Origin: Shewanella cutis
GTDB lineage: Bacteria > Pseudomonadota > Gammaproteobacteria > Enterobacterales > Shewanellaceae
Assembly (NCBI RefSeq): GCF_022410515.1
Contig: NZ_JACSDI010000011.1
Coordinates: 62,001 to 126,000, forward strand
Direction: 5' to 3'
Length of the DNA stretch: 64,000 nucleotides
A program made the position numbers and the translations under genes. A model generated the notes under the pieces. That model did not search any database and was not told the origin of the DNA. It saw only the letters and a program-made list of their open reading frames with translations. Below, piece after piece: positions 47,131 to 56,702 of the stretch; the stretch's first letter is position 1; each line of letters opens with the position of its first letter.

Positions 47131-48045
47131 ATGCGCATCGATATTGATGCTTTTAATGTCCTGCAAGTGTTAGTGGAAGAGGGCAGTTTTGCTAAGGCTG
47201 CCGAGCGTTTACACAAGGCGCAATCGGCGGTTAGCTATCAGGTCAAAAAGCTAGAGGAACATTTAGGTGTGCAACTTTTTAGCCGTGACCAATACCGCGC
47301 CGAGCTGACGAGTGAAGGGCGGGTGATCTTGGCCGAGGGGCAAAGACTGTTACAACACCTTGCCAATATTGAACATCTTGCCAGTCGTTTTAGTGAAGGT
47401 TGGGAACCAAAACTGGAGTTAGTGATCGATGGCGCCTTGCCGATGGAGCCGATTATGACTGCGCTTAAACGAATGGCTGAGCATCAAATCCCGACGAAAA
47501 TTCAGCTCAACATGGAGTTTCTCGGCGGTGTGCAGCATAGATTCGAACGTGATAATGCGGATCTGATGTTGGTTAAAGACTACCGCACTGGCCCCTATTA
47601 TCACCCACAGCCGCTGCCAGCGATTACTAGCGTGCTGGTGACGAGTGCTTCACATCCGCTGGCACTATTAAAAAAAATCAGTCTGCCTGAGTTACAGCAG
47701 CATGTTGAGCTGACCATCGAAGATTCCTCCCCCAATAAAACTTACCGTGATGAGCTGCAATTCGGTGGCGATAAAGTGTTTTATCTTTCTGGTTTTATTA
47801 TGAAAAAGAATGCGTTATTAAAAGGACTCGGCTTTGGCTGGCTACCAGACTTTTTAGTGCAAGCGGAACTTTTGAGCGGTGAGTTGGTGGAGGTCGACTT
47901 TGTCGGTGGCAGTCGTTATACCTTTATCCCCCAATTAGTGTCGACCCTTGAGCGCCCCCTGGGCCGTGCGGGTAAGCTGTTTACTGAATTGATCCTAGAG
48001 GAATTTGCTAAGGCAGAGCAGTTTAATGGGGTGGGTTTAGGTTAA
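47131..48045 (+). CDS. LysR-family transcriptional regulator, probably of hmgA-hppD
   Basis: The 304-residue protein has the LysR helix-turn-helix at its N-terminus (SFAKAAERLHKAQSAVSYQV...LEEHLGVQLFSR) and a periplasmic-binding-like effector domain. AAGGAG lies 6 nt before the ATG. Because it is divergent from hmgA, with a palindromic T-N11-A site between, control of homogentisate degradation is likely but not shown. Confidence 0.88.
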   Translation: MRIDIDAFNVLQVLVEEGSFAKAAERLHKAQSAVSYQVKKLEEHLGVQLFSRDQYRAELTSEGRVILAEGQRLLQHLANIEHLASRFSEGWEPKLELVIDGALPMEPIMTALKRMAEHQIPTKIQLNMEFLGGVQHRFERDNADLMLVKDYRTGPYYHPQPLPAITSVLVTSASHPLALLKKISLPELQQHVELTIEDSSPNKTYRDELQFGGDKVFYLSGFIMKKNALLKGLGFGWLPDFLVQAELLSGELVEVDFVGGSRYTFIPQLVSTLERPLGRAGKLFTELILEEFAKAEQFNGVGLG

Positions 48046-48207
48046 TCCGCTGCTACTTGTCATGTTTTGAAACAACTTTCTGCTGCAAAATTGAGATAAA
48101 AATTAATCGCCTTTTGACATTTTATGTCATAAAGTGGCTCACAGAATTGGGGCGATGTGGATGTGGTCGCCCAGCCAATAAGGACTGCCAGAGTAAAGGG
48201 GAATCGT

Positions 48208-49002
48208 ATGTCTAGACGTTGTCATGAAGTGGATTATGAAATTATCGGCCACAGTATGCAGTTGGTTGAGGTCGAACTTGACCCCAACGAAACTGTGATT
48301 GCCGAAGCGGGGGCAATGAATTATCTGGAGCAGGATATTAGCTTCGAGGCCAAAATGGGCGATGGCTCCGAGCCGGATTCAGGCTTTTTTGGCAAATTGA
48401 TGGGGGCAGGTAAACGGGCGTTGGCTGGGGAGAGTATCTTTATGACGCACTTTACTAACCTCGGGCATCAAAAACGCAAAGTCGCCTTTGCCGCGCCTTA
48501 TCCCGGTACGATTTTAGCTATCGATCTCGCCCAATATGGTGGCGAGCTGATTTGCCAGAAAGACAGTTTTCTTGCTGCAGCCCTCGGAACTCGCGTTAGC
48601 ATGAAGTTTAACCGCCGTTTAGGTACGGGCTTTTTTGGTGGTGAAGGGTTTATTTTGCAGAGTTTACAAGGCGATGGCATGGCGTTTATCCATGCGGGTG
48701 GCACGCTGATTAAAAAGGAACTGAAAGGTGAAACCTTAAGGGTCGATACCGGTTGTCTCGTCGGTTTTACCCCTGGCATTGACTACGATATCGAGCGCGC
48801 AGGCTCGTTAAAATCGATGTTTTTTGGTGGCGAGGGACTATTTTTAGCCACCTTAAAAGGCCATGGCACGGTATGGTTACAGAGTCTGCCGTTCTCACGG
48901 ATGGCGGATCGTATTATTGCTCATGCACCATCAGCGGGTGGTAGCGACCGCGGCGAAGGTTCAGTCCTCGGTGGTCTTGGTCGTATGATTGATGGCCGTT
49001 AA
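48208..49002 (+). CDS. TIGR00266/AIM24 family protein
   Basis: The 264-residue protein matches the AIM24-like family, with internally repeated beta-helical segments rich in Gly: [49 protein letters not shown] and [20 protein letters not shown]. Function in bacteria is unknown; yeast AIM24 is mitochondrial. The ATG at 48208 has AAAGGGGA upstream, better than an earlier in-frame GTG-type start at 48157. It is probably a single gene. Confidence 0.88.
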   Translation: MSRRCHEVDYEIIGHSMQLVEVELDPNETVIAEAGAMNYLEQDISFEAKMGDGSEPDSGFFGKLMGAGKRALAGESIFMTHFTNLGHQKRKVAFAAPYPGTILAIDLAQYGGELICQKDSFLAAALGTRVSMKFNRRLGTGFFGGEGFILQSLQGDGMAFIHAGGTLIKKELKGETLRVDTGCLVGFTPGIDYDIERAGSLKSMFFGGEGLFLATLKGHGTVWLQSLPFSRMADRIIAHAPSAGGSDRGEGSVLGGLGRMIDGR

Positions 49003-49058
49003 GTTATCGGTCGAATCGACATAAACCGTAAAATCGAGTCATCGCGCTTTCTATTGGT

Positions 49059-49090
49059 AAGGCATCCCAAACAAGCTCTTGAGATGCCTT
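49059..49090 (+). terminator. Terminator of the AIM24-family gene
   Basis: The 8-bp stem AAGGCATC / GATGCCTT with a 16-nt loop is followed by TTTATT, 57 bp past the stop. Confidence 0.65.
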
Positions 49091-49123
49091 TTTATTGTCG
49101 TTTTTGGTTTGCTTAAGCGGGTT

Positions 49124-50383
49124 TTATTTGTGTTTAAGACCTTGCTGAATCTGCTTTTCAACCTGTCTCGATATCAAATACATCATTAAATAACCTGTGC
49201 CTAAGGCCAAAATCACCGCTACAACATTTTCTGTATACAGTCGATAAGCGTAGAAAGTGCCAATCAGTACGAGGATACCGCTAAGGCGGATGAGTAGGCT
49301 ATGGGTAAAATAGCCATGGGCTTTGAGATTGGCTAACTGATAGCCATTAAGCATCATAAAGATAAAGAACATAGAAAAATGCATTAACACTGGGGCCGCT
49401 TTAAGGTATTGCTCGGGGAATAACCAAGCAACCAATGGCTTACTCGCGAATAACATCACCACGAAAAATATTCCGCTGATCCACAACGAAACCTTTGTCA
49501 GCCATGATTTAATTTGCTGAACTTCCTCAAAGCGTTTTTCTCGCACGCACACTGCGACTTCGGGTAGTACAAAACGGTAAATGGGGAAGACAAAAAGCAG
49601 GGTGAGGTATGTGATCATCGGCCGCACTACTACTTGGAAATCCCCTAGCTCATCTATGCTGAAATACGCAATCGTCAGTAGTACGGTAATGTAAATCATC
49701 AAGATACTGGCACCCGCTTCCATCGAGGCTGTTAGGCTTTTCTTCATAAAATTGCGTAAATCTGTATCAAAATGCACTGCAGTTAAGGGCGGTGTGGCGA
49801 TATCCTTACGCCGTGTTAAGTACATATATAAAGCAACGATAAGCGATGACAGTGTCATGCTATAAAAGAGAGATGCAATGGCAGTTTGTTGTAACCCATA
49901 AAAACAAAATAAAAAGCTGGTCACTTGCGCAAGCGGCTCAAGCCATGTCACGCGATTGGAAATGGCATATAGCCGGTACATGGCGATTTGATTGGTGAAA
50001 TAGACCTTGAGTCCCATACTCAAAATAATGCCAACCAATTGAAAATATTCTACATTAAGGTGGAGTTTGTGTTTGATATAAGGTAGCACAACGCCCCACG
50101 CGAGCAGCACCATTGCGATTAAGCTGTAGCGGAATATATTGGTGATATCCACATCTTGTTTGGTTTGTGAGTAGGTTACCACCATAGAGGAGCGAAACCC
50201 TGTCATCAGGATCAGCGACAAGGAAATGATATCGATAACAGTGTGATAGAGTGCAAGATCGGCTTTGGCTACCCATTGTGCTAACCAAAGTTTGAATAGA
50301 AAACCCACGACAATACTGGCCAAAGATGCCCAGAATCCCGCAACAATCGCTTGCTTAACTCGTTGAAGTGAAGTCTGTTCCAT
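49124..50383 (-). CDS. Polysaccharide/oligosaccharide flippase-like membrane protein
   Basis: The 419-residue protein has 10-12 TM helices in the MOP/MviN-like pattern: an N-terminal GFWASLASIVVGFLFKLWLAQWV segment (residues about 15-37), then VRPMITYLTLLFVFPIYRFV. It would flip lipid-linked saccharides, as Wzx does, but there are no glycosyltransferase genes nearby. I take the ATG at 50383 over a TTG two codons upstream. It is a single gene. Confidence 0.75.
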   Translation of the reverse strand: MEQTSLQRVKQAIVAGFWASLASIVVGFLFKLWLAQWVAKADLALYHTVIDIISLSLILMTGFRSSMVVTYSQTKQDVDITNIFRYSLIAMVLLAWGVVLPYIKHKLHLNVEYFQLVGIILSMGLKVYFTNQIAMYRLYAISNRVTWLEPLAQVTSFLFCFYGLQQTAIASLFYSMTLSSLIVALYMYLTRRKDIATPPLTAVHFDTDLRNFMKKSLTASMEAGASILMIYITVLLTIAYFSIDELGDFQVVVRPMITYLTLLFVFPIYRFVLPEVAVCVREKRFEEVQQIKSWLTKVSLWISGIFFVVMLFASKPLVAWLFPEQYLKAAPVLMHFSMFFIFMMLNGYQLANLKAHGYFTHSLLIRLSGILVLIGTFYAYRLYTENVVAVILALGTGYLMMYLISRQVEKQIQQGLKHK

Positions 50384-50830
50384 ATTCAAAATCCAGCGTC
50401 AGTTTGCGATCATTATTTGGATGGGATGCATGCAATTCGGCTTATACTTCAAGCGCATCATCCCTTTAGATTGGCGACATAACGGCTTTTTTGATGCTTG
50501 TTTTATTGAGTCGAAGCAGTGTTATACGCGAAGGTTTTAAGATGCTTAGCATCGATATGACTTCAGTTATTGCGCACCGCGGTAGCCATTTCATTTTATG
50601 TTTATGTGCAGCTTAATATTTGTAGAGTCTAACATCCTACCGATTCACGACCAAACTGCAGAGCGTAAAGATATGATAAATATCAGCATGTTACTTAGTT
50701 GTAACATGCGTTGTTAATATAGCAATATTGATGTGGCAATCGAAAGAAAGCCAAGGGAAGTGGGATAAAAGCTTTGTATGCAACGATGGTACGCTCTAAA
50801 AATAGTAGAGCGTACCCATAAGTGTTGCGC
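50384..50830. other. Intergenic region between flippase-like and PPG-repeat genes
   Basis: About 450 bp. It holds the flippase promoter, an A/T-rich stretch with no credible ORF, and an 11-bp inverted repeat near its right end (GGTACGCTCTA at 50788 with TAGAGCGTACC at 50806), just after the stop of the next minus gene. The repeat lacks a U tract, so I call it a 3' structure rather than a sure terminator. Confidence 0.5.
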
Positions 50831-51163
50831 CTAATCAGTAATGATATTGACGATATCAAGGATTTTGCGACTCTTTTCATCCAGCTTAATGATAGAGCCT
50901 TCAACTTGGATGCTGATCCTGCCATCTTTGTCTAAGGGCACAACCACGCGCCCGCGATCATAAATGTCGTAGTCTAAGATATCGCCTCGCCGCAGTTTTT
51001 TCTGCCACCCAGGCGGGAGAGGTTGGCCGTTATCGACTTTCTTCTGTAAGCCAGGGGGTAACTCTTTGTCCTTTTTATCATTATCGTGTTTTGCCAAAGC
51101 GCCTATCGGGGCGATTAAGCTGAAAACGACTCCGCCAATCAGTGAAGTGGTGAATCTATTCAT
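50831..51163 (-). CDS. Small exported hypothetical protein with PPG..KK motifs (RcnB-like)
   Basis: The 110-residue protein has a signal peptide (MNRFTTSLIGGVVFSLIAPIG, cleavage near ALAKH), then a charged linker with two repeats: LPPGLQKKVDNGQPLPPGWQKKL. The rest (GDILDYDIYDRGRVVVPLDKDG) resembles the small periplasmic RcnB/YqhG-like domain with a DYDIYDRG turn. The function is unknown here; RcnB itself affects nickel/cobalt balance. GGGAGGAAG precedes the ATG. Confidence 0.7.
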   Translation of the reverse strand: MNRFTTSLIGGVVFSLIAPIGALAKHDNDKKDKELPPGLQKKVDNGQPLPPGWQKKLRRGDILDYDIYDRGRVVVPLDKDGRISIQVEGSIIKLDEKSRKILDIVNIITD

Positions 51164-51224
51164 ACTTTCTTCCTCCCTGTTAAATTCAACCTCGTATGGG
51201 TGAATTTTAGCTCAATATAAGGTG

Positions 51225-51686
51225 TTATCGGGTGAGCATCAGTACGGCTTGCCATTGCTCAGCGGTAACGGGTTGAATACTCAGCCTTGAACCTTTGGAT
51301 ACTAAGTACATATCAGCTAATTGTGGCAAGCTTTTAATCAAACTCAGTGGAATGATTTGCTTAAATTGTTCCACAAAGCGAATATCGACCCTTAGCCATC
51401 TTGGGTTGCTAGGATCTGACTTAGGGTCAAAATAGGTTGATTCGGGATCAAAGGCTGTGCTGTCAGGATAAGCATTTGTTACCACTTCGGCAATGCCGAC
51501 AATACCGGGTACTTTGCAGCTTGAATGGTAAAAAAATACCTTATCACCAATTTGCATCACATCGCGCATATAGTTACGCGCTTGGTAGTTACGTATCCCA
51601 AACCAGGGTTCGGTTTGATTGGGTCTTGCTTTAAGATCTTCGATGCTAAATTCGTCGGGCTCCGATTTCATAAGCCAATAGTTCAT
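51225..51686 (-). CDS. EVE-domain protein
   Basis: The 153-residue protein is a full EVE domain: MNYWLMKSEPDEFSIEDL, WFGIRNYQARNYMRDVMQIGD, KVFFYHSSCKVPGIVGIAEV and DIRFVEQFKQIIPLSLIK. EVE domains belong to the PUA-like superfamily and bind modified bases (such as 5-methylcytosine) in DNA or RNA. It is a stand-alone gene; no restriction or defence gene is next to it. Confidence 0.92.
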   Translation of the reverse strand: MNYWLMKSEPDEFSIEDLKARPNQTEPWFGIRNYQARNYMRDVMQIGDKVFFYHSSCKVPGIVGIAEVVTNAYPDSTAFDPESTYFDPKSDPSNPRWLRVDIRFVEQFKQIIPLSLIKSLPQLADMYLVSKGSRLSIQPVTAEQWQAVLMLTR

Positions 51687-51983
51687 CTTTCATCCTTCAT
51701 AGAAATAGCCATTTTATTGCGTTAATTCCTTGAGTTTATCTTACTTTCTGTGTGCCTCACAGTTAACCGTATTCTGATAACCGTATTCAGAGCCATTATC
51801 TGGAGCGTTAAGTCAGTGTTCAGTTAACACCGCTTACCCTGTTGCCATTATTGAGACTGGTATGCATTATGCGGCGGTGCAATAGCGCCGCGGATAGTTG
51901 CAAAGTTGGCCGTTTTTGGTCCCAATCTAATTTTTATCAAAACCCGACTTCGTAAGAGTGATATTGAGACAGTGAGGTGTGCT
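51687..51983. other. Intergenic region between divergent EVE and DUF6508-like genes
   Basis: About 300 bp with the two divergent promoters. No repeat, RNA gene or ORF is evident. Confidence 0.4.
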
Positions 51984-52364
51984 ATGGAAACTTCAGAAAT
52001 GACCACAAACTGCGGCTTATACACTAAATATCTTAAGGATTTCACCGCGGGTGATGTGAGTATACATCGTGAGCGTATGTTGGAATTTATTAGCGATTTA
52101 ACCTCGCAGGGCTGGTTACTGGCTAATTTCACTTGGGATTATTGGTATAACAACAGTTACTTAGTTGATAAGCCTGCATATATTCAAGAGGCGAGTGCTA
52201 CCCAATGTCGCCTGCTATTAACCGCGATGACACGCTTAGAGGTTTTCAGCCCAGGCGTGTTAGAAAATATGCGCCGTCAAGGAGTATTGTTTGCCATTAT
52301 GGAGCGCCTGCAGCGTTTAGAGTCGCCTGCATCCAACAAGCCAGTTGCGTATATTAGCCGTTAA
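51984..52364 (+). CDS. Hypothetical protein, DUF6508-like
   Basis: The 126-residue protein has no signal or TM segment. The stretch ASATQCRLLLTAMTRLEVF followed by SPGVLENMRRQGVLFAIMERL matches the C-terminal pattern I recall for DUF6508 (two helices before a short terminal helix). The function is unknown. The ATG at 51984 has GAGGTG upstream; an earlier ATG at 51906 extends the frame without a site. Confidence 0.65.
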   Translation: METSEMTTNCGLYTKYLKDFTAGDVSIHRERMLEFISDLTSQGWLLANFTWDYWYNNSYLVDKPAYIQEASATQCRLLLTAMTRLEVFSPGVLENMRRQGVLFAIMERLQRLESPASNKPVAYISR

Positions 52365-52491
52365 TGTGGGCTTTGTGGGGAGGGAATGACCTTACTCTTT
52401 AGTCTAATACCGTGCTTTTTTGCTTGTGACATATTCCGTGGATTGGTTAGTTTTAACCCCGCTAATCATAATAAAAAGCACGGAGGCCTTA

Positions 52492-54216
52492 ATGTCTGTT
52501 TCAATCACTCAAGCAACTAATCAAACCATTAGTCCCCTTAAATACAGTGAGTTCCGGGGGCCTAATGCCCCGGAACTTGTTGAAAAAACCATAGGGCAAT
52601 ACCTTGACGATATCGCTAGCACCTATCCCGAACAGTTAGCAGTTGTCGTTAACCATCAAGATATTCGTTGGAATTACCGTCAATATCTTGCGCAAATTGA
52701 TGCCCTTGCCACAGGTTTACTCAAATTGGGTATAGGCCCCGGTGATCGGGTCGGTATTTGGTCACCTAATAATATTGAATGGTGTTTATCCCAGTTTGCC
52801 ACCGCCAAAATTGGCGCCATCATGGTGTGCATTAATCCCGCTTATCGGCCTGAAGAATTACAATATGCCCTGACTAACGTGGGGTGCCGAGCGGTGATCT
52901 GCGCTGACAAATTTAAATCCAGTAACTACTTGCAGATGCTCTACGAGTTAGCACCGGAGCTTATGGAGTGTAACGCTGGGCAATTACAGGCCAAAACGTT
53001 GCCCGAGTTGCAGTTTGTGATCCGCATGGGGGCTGAAAAGTCTCCCGGCATGTTGAACTTTGATGATTTATTGGTTGACGTGACGCCTGATGACAGGGCA
53101 GCGCTCGAGCAAATCGCTGAGTCGCTTAGTCCTTATGATACGATTAATATCCAATTTACCTCTGGCACCACAGGCAGCCCCAAAGGGGCGACCTTATCCC
53201 ACCATAACATCTTGAATAACGGTTACTTAGTGGCCGAGGCGATGAAGTTTACTTGTAACGACAAGCTCTGCATCCCGGTACCTTTATACCATTGTTTTGG
53301 CATGGTGTTAGGTAACCTCGTTTGCTTAGCTAAGGGCGCAGCAGCCGTATTTCCGGGAGATTCCTTCGACCCACTGACCACCTTAGAAGTGGTTGAGCGC
53401 GAGCGCTGCACCGCGCTGCACGGTGTTCCCACCATGTTTATTGCCGAACTAGAACATCCTGAATTTACACGTTTTGATCTCAGTTCGTTACGTACGGGCG
53501 TGATGGCGGGGGCGACTTGCCCTGAAGAAGTGATGCGCCGTGTACAACAGCTAATGTATATGCAGGAAGTGTTAATTGGGTACGGCCAAACTGAGTGTAG
53601 CCCGCTGAATCACATTACCGAAATCGATTCTCCAGTGGAGAAGCGTGTTCTCACTGTCGGCCGTGCGTTACCCCATACCGAGGTGAAAATTGTCGATGAA
53701 TTTGGCGAAGTGCTGCCGATTAATCAGCCCGGTGAAGTGTGTAGCCGAGGGTATTGCATCATGCAGTGCTACTGGAATGATCCTGAAAAAACCGCGGCTA
53801 CAATTGACCGCGAAGGTTGGTTACATTCTGGCGATATTGGTCAAATGGATGAACAGGGTTATGTGCAAATCGTTGGCCGTATTAAAGATATGATTATTCG
53901 CGGTGGTGAGAATATCTATCCTCGTGAAATTGAAGAAAAACTCTATACCCATAAAGATGTGCAGGATGCTGCGGTGTTTGGGGTACACAGTGATAAATAT
54001 GGCGAGGAAGTCTGTGCTTGGATCAAGGTCCGCTCAGGGGCGACGATCAAAGAGGAAGATATTCGTCATTTCCTCACTGAAAAGTTCGCCTATTTTAAAG
54101 TGCCGCGTTACATCAAATTTGTGGACCAATATCCAATGACTGTTACGGGTAAAATCCAAAAATTCAAAATGCGTGAGTTGATGTATCAAGAGTTGTACGA
54201 AGATATTAATGCCTAA
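52492..54216 (+). CDS. AMP-dependent acyl-CoA synthetase (fatty-acid-type)
   Basis: The 574-residue enzyme activates a carboxylic acid with ATP and CoA. The P-loop is FTSGTTGSPKGATLSHHN, with VLIGYGQTECSP, GWLHSGDIGQMDEQGYVQIVG and RIKDMIIRGGENIYPREIEE further on, and the catalytic Lys in VTGKIQKFKMRE. It is closest to the medium/long-chain acyl-CoA synthetases (AMP-binding family) found in Shewanella fatty-acid or branched-chain catabolism; exact chain length is unknown. CGGAGG lies 6 nt before the ATG at 52492. Confidence 0.92.
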   Translation: MSVSITQATNQTISPLKYSEFRGPNAPELVEKTIGQYLDDIASTYPEQLAVVVNHQDIRWNYRQYLAQIDALATGLLKLGIGPGDRVGIWSPNNIEWCLSQFATAKIGAIMVCINPAYRPEELQYALTNVGCRAVICADKFKSSNYLQMLYELAPELMECNAGQLQAKTLPELQFVIRMGAEKSPGMLNFDDLLVDVTPDDRAALEQIAESLSPYDTINIQFTSGTTGSPKGATLSHHNILNNGYLVAEAMKFTCNDKLCIPVPLYHCFGMVLGNLVCLAKGAAAVFPGDSFDPLTTLEVVERERCTALHGVPTMFIAELEHPEFTRFDLSSLRTGVMAGATCPEEVMRRVQQLMYMQEVLIGYGQTECSPLNHITEIDSPVEKRVLTVGRALPHTEVKIVDEFGEVLPINQPGEVCSRGYCIMQCYWNDPEKTAATIDREGWLHSGDIGQMDEQGYVQIVGRIKDMIIRGGENIYPREIEEKLYTHKDVQDAAVFGVHSDKYGEEVCAWIKVRSGATIKEEDIRHFLTEKFAYFKVPRYIKFVDQYPMTVTGKIQKFKMRELMYQELYEDINA

Positions 54217-54232
54217 TAGGCGATGAATGCGA

Positions 54233-54264
54233 AATAAACCCAAGCCAAAAAGTTTGGGTTTATT
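54233..54264. terminator. Bidirectional terminator after the acyl-CoA synthetase gene
   Basis: The 11-bp stem AATAAACCCAA / TTGGGTTTATT with a 10-nt loop and T tracts on both strands lies between convergent genes. Confidence 0.88.
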
Positions 54265-54285
54265 TTTTACAGGGTAGGGTAAACC

Positions 54286-54552
54286 TTAACGGAAACGATT
54301 TCGCATTTTGTCATCGAGCCAAGCGGCACTTTTACTTAATTGTCGCTGACTTAAGCGTAGCCAACGTTTAGCCCATCGATATTGAGTGCTCAATAGGGTT
54401 AAGCCGATAAGGATTAATAGCAATCCAGGTCCTGGCAAGAGTAGAAAGATCCCGCCTAACAAGGTTAGAACGATACCGAGCAAGGTAATAAGTATTTGAG
54501 CTATATTGATTTTGCTTGTGCTGGAACAATTGTCTTTGAATAAAATTTGCAT
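54286..54552 (-). CDS. PGPGW-type small membrane protein
   Basis: The 88-residue protein has two TM helices joined at the LLLPGPGLLLILIGL motif, then a basic amphipathic tail (TQYRWAKRWLRLSQRQLSKS). This is the PGPGW/TIGR02611-like family of small membrane proteins of unknown role. GGGGATAATAG precedes the ATG. Confidence 0.8.
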   Translation of the reverse strand: MQILFKDNCSSTSKINIAQILITLLGIVLTLLGGIFLLLPGPGLLLILIGLTLLSTQYRWAKRWLRLSQRQLSKSAAWLDDKMRNRFR

Positions 54553-54785
54553 CTATTATCCCCACTTAGGCTCAAACAATAACCCAAGACCATTATCCTT
54601 ATTGATAAAGGATATCACTCACTCATCGCAGTCTACTCCCTGAAATGAATTTTCCTTAAGAGCAAAGATGTAACAAAAAATCACTATGCTGGAAATAAGT
54701 GGGATTATAATTGATGATATTGTCGACAAGGAGTCTTAAACGTTGCCTGAAGTATTGCTGATCTAATATTCATACGGGAGGCTTT

Positions 54786-55538
54786 ATGGTTCGATGGTTT
54801 TTTCTGCTGTTTTACGTAGGATTTAGTACCGTACAGAGTGCGCAGGCCGATACCGTAAAGCTAACATCTTTGCTTTGGCCGCCGTATGCTGGCTATCAAC
54901 TTGTACAAGAAGGGGCAAGTGTTGCAGTAGCTCGTGCGGCGTTTGCGCAAATGGATCAACAACTTATTGTGGATTTTTATCCTTGGACTCGTGCGATTAA
55001 ATTAGCGGCAATGCCGAGCTCTGACTACATTGGCTATTTTCCAGAATACTATTTTGAAACCGATAAGTTTATTTTTTCTAAACCAATTGGTATTGGCCCA
55101 TTAGGTATTGTCGAGCAAAAATCTCATCCCATCAGTTGGCTTCATTTAACCGATTTGAACCGTTACACCCTGGGCGTCGTGAAGGATTATGTGAATACTG
55201 ATTCGCTGGATTTGATGATTGCTTCAGGGAATCAACCTGTAGAAGCGGCTACATCCGATGAGCAAAATATCAGAAAGGTGGCGGCCGGTCGTATTGATGG
55301 TGCTGTGATTGATATTAATGTGCTGCATTATCTACTTAAACAACCCCACCTTCAGCCGCTTGCAGATAAGTTGCAGGTGAATCGACAACTTATTGCCAAT
55401 AAGCAACTTTATGTCGCATTTCGTAATACAGAAGAGGGGCGACGTTGGCGGGATATGTTCGACCAAGGTTTAGCTAAACTTGATATTGAAAGCATTATGG
55501 GCGATTTATTATTTCAGGAAGAAGCTTTAAATCACTAA
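54786..55538 (+). CDS. Periplasmic solute-binding protein (SBP_bac_3-like)
   Basis: The 250-residue protein has a signal peptide (WFFLLFYVGFSTVQSAQA) and a bilobed amino-acid-binding-like fold: LTSLLWPPYAGYQLVQEGAS, FYPWTRAIKLA, YPEYYFETDKFIFS-like segment and AAGRIDGAVIDINVLHYLL. No transport genes are adjacent, as for many Shewanella stand-alone members that may act as sensors or scavengers. GGGAGG precedes the ATG. Confidence 0.82.
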   Translation: MVRWFFLLFYVGFSTVQSAQADTVKLTSLLWPPYAGYQLVQEGASVAVARAAFAQMDQQLIVDFYPWTRAIKLAAMPSSDYIGYFPEYYFETDKFIFSKPIGIGPLGIVEQKSHPISWLHLTDLNRYTLGVVKDYVNTDSLDLMIASGNQPVEAATSDEQNIRKVAAGRIDGAVIDINVLHYLLKQPHLQPLADKLQVNRQLIANKQLYVAFRNTEEGRRWRDMFDQGLAKLDIESIMGDLLFQEEALNH

Positions 55539-55658
55539 TCCAGTACAGCTCCAATCGAAAATGTTTGCTGGCGCGTTTTGTCATAAATCTGTCTTGTAAC
55601 ACTATTAGTATCAATCCTAAGGTGATGAATTGGCACTCATCTCATTTTCTAGGATGAT

Positions 55659-56702
55659 ATGAATAATATTCCCTTCGATAACATTCCTTTCGAGTTAGAT
55701 ACTCTATCGCAACTCATTGATACTCACCATCTTAAACTCAAATATCAGATCCTTGCTGATATCGCATTTCGGCATGAACATTTTCCGCTCTACAGCGTTG
55801 AGTTAGGGGGCACCGAGCGTCTTTGTCCTACAGTCTTGTTTGTAGGCGGGGTCCATGGTGTCGAACGGATTGGTTCACAAGTGATCTTGGCCTTATTAAA
55901 CAGTCTATTGCAACGTTTAACTTGGGATAAGCATCTACAGCAACTGTTGACTGAAGTGCGGCTGGCATTTGTGCCTGTTATGAATCCTGTTGGTCTGCTC
56001 TTGGGAACGCGTGGCAATGGTAACCAGGTGGATTTGATGCGCAATGCGCCGATTGAATCCCGTGAAAAAGTGTCATTTCTGGTGGGCGGTCAGCGGCTAT
56101 CGTCTAAATTGCCTTGGTTTCGAGGGGGCCCTGGGATGGAGCTTGAAACGGCGGGGCTGGTGGCCTATGTGCAACAGTTACTCGGGCAAAGCACCAGTCT
56201 CATTTCCCTTGATGCACATTCAGGGTTTGGATTGACGGATCATATCTGGTTTCCCTACGCCCATACTAAGGCTCCGTTTGAAAATGCTCATTTTATTTTT
56301 TATTTAAAACAACTATTTGATGCAAGTTATCCCCATCATGGTCATTACCGACTTGCGCCGCAGAGCCAGTTTTATCGTACCCATGGCGATATTTGGGATT
56401 ACCTTTATGGCCAGCACCATATACAAGATCCTCAGGCGAGCGTTCCCTTTTTACCGTTAACCTTAGAGATGGGCTCCTGGGCCTGGATAAAAAAGAATCC
56501 CAGACAAATATTTAATTTTGCGGGTTTTTTTAATCCGCAAAAAACGCACAGGCACCATAGAATTTTACGGCGGCACACAGTATTAATGCAGTTTTTGATG
56601 GAGACAGCCTATGCCAGAGTGCTTGAAGGATTAACACCTGAGTATCTCACTCAACTTACACAACGTGCGCAACAGTATTGGTACCGGGAGACATTAGGAT
56701 GA
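55659..56702 (+). CDS. M14-family zinc carboxypeptidase-like protein
   Basis: The 347-residue protein shows the metallopeptidase motif GGVHGVERIG (His-x-x-Glu), the third zinc ligand in SLDAHSGFG and the catalytic Glu in LTLEMGSW. There is no signal peptide, so it is a cytoplasmic carboxypeptidase or amidase of the succinylglutamate-desuccinylase/carboxypeptidase group. It overlaps the following hydrolase gene by 4 bp (ATGA), so the two are made together. Confidence 0.88.
   Translation: MNNIPFDNIPFELDTLSQLIDTHHLKLKYQILADIAFRHEHFPLYSVELGGTERLCPTVLFVGGVHGVERIGSQVILALLNSLLQRLTWDKHLQQLLTEVRLAFVPVMNPVGLLLGTRGNGNQVDLMRNAPIESREKVSFLVGGQRLSSKLPWFRGGPGMELETAGLVAYVQQLLGQSTSLISLDAHSGFGLTDHIWFPYAHTKAPFENAHFIFYLKQLFDASYPHHGHYRLAPQSQFYRTHGDIWDYLYGQHHIQDPQASVPFLPLTLEMGSWAWIKKNPRQIFNFAGFFNPQKTHRHHRILRRHTVLMQFLMETAYARVLEGLTPEYLTQLTQRAQQYWYRETLG

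Noticed and set aside
48115..48129. Palindrome TGACATTTTATGTCA between the LysR and AIM24-family genes
   Set aside because: Too short and A/T-rich to assign to any regulator; could be chance.
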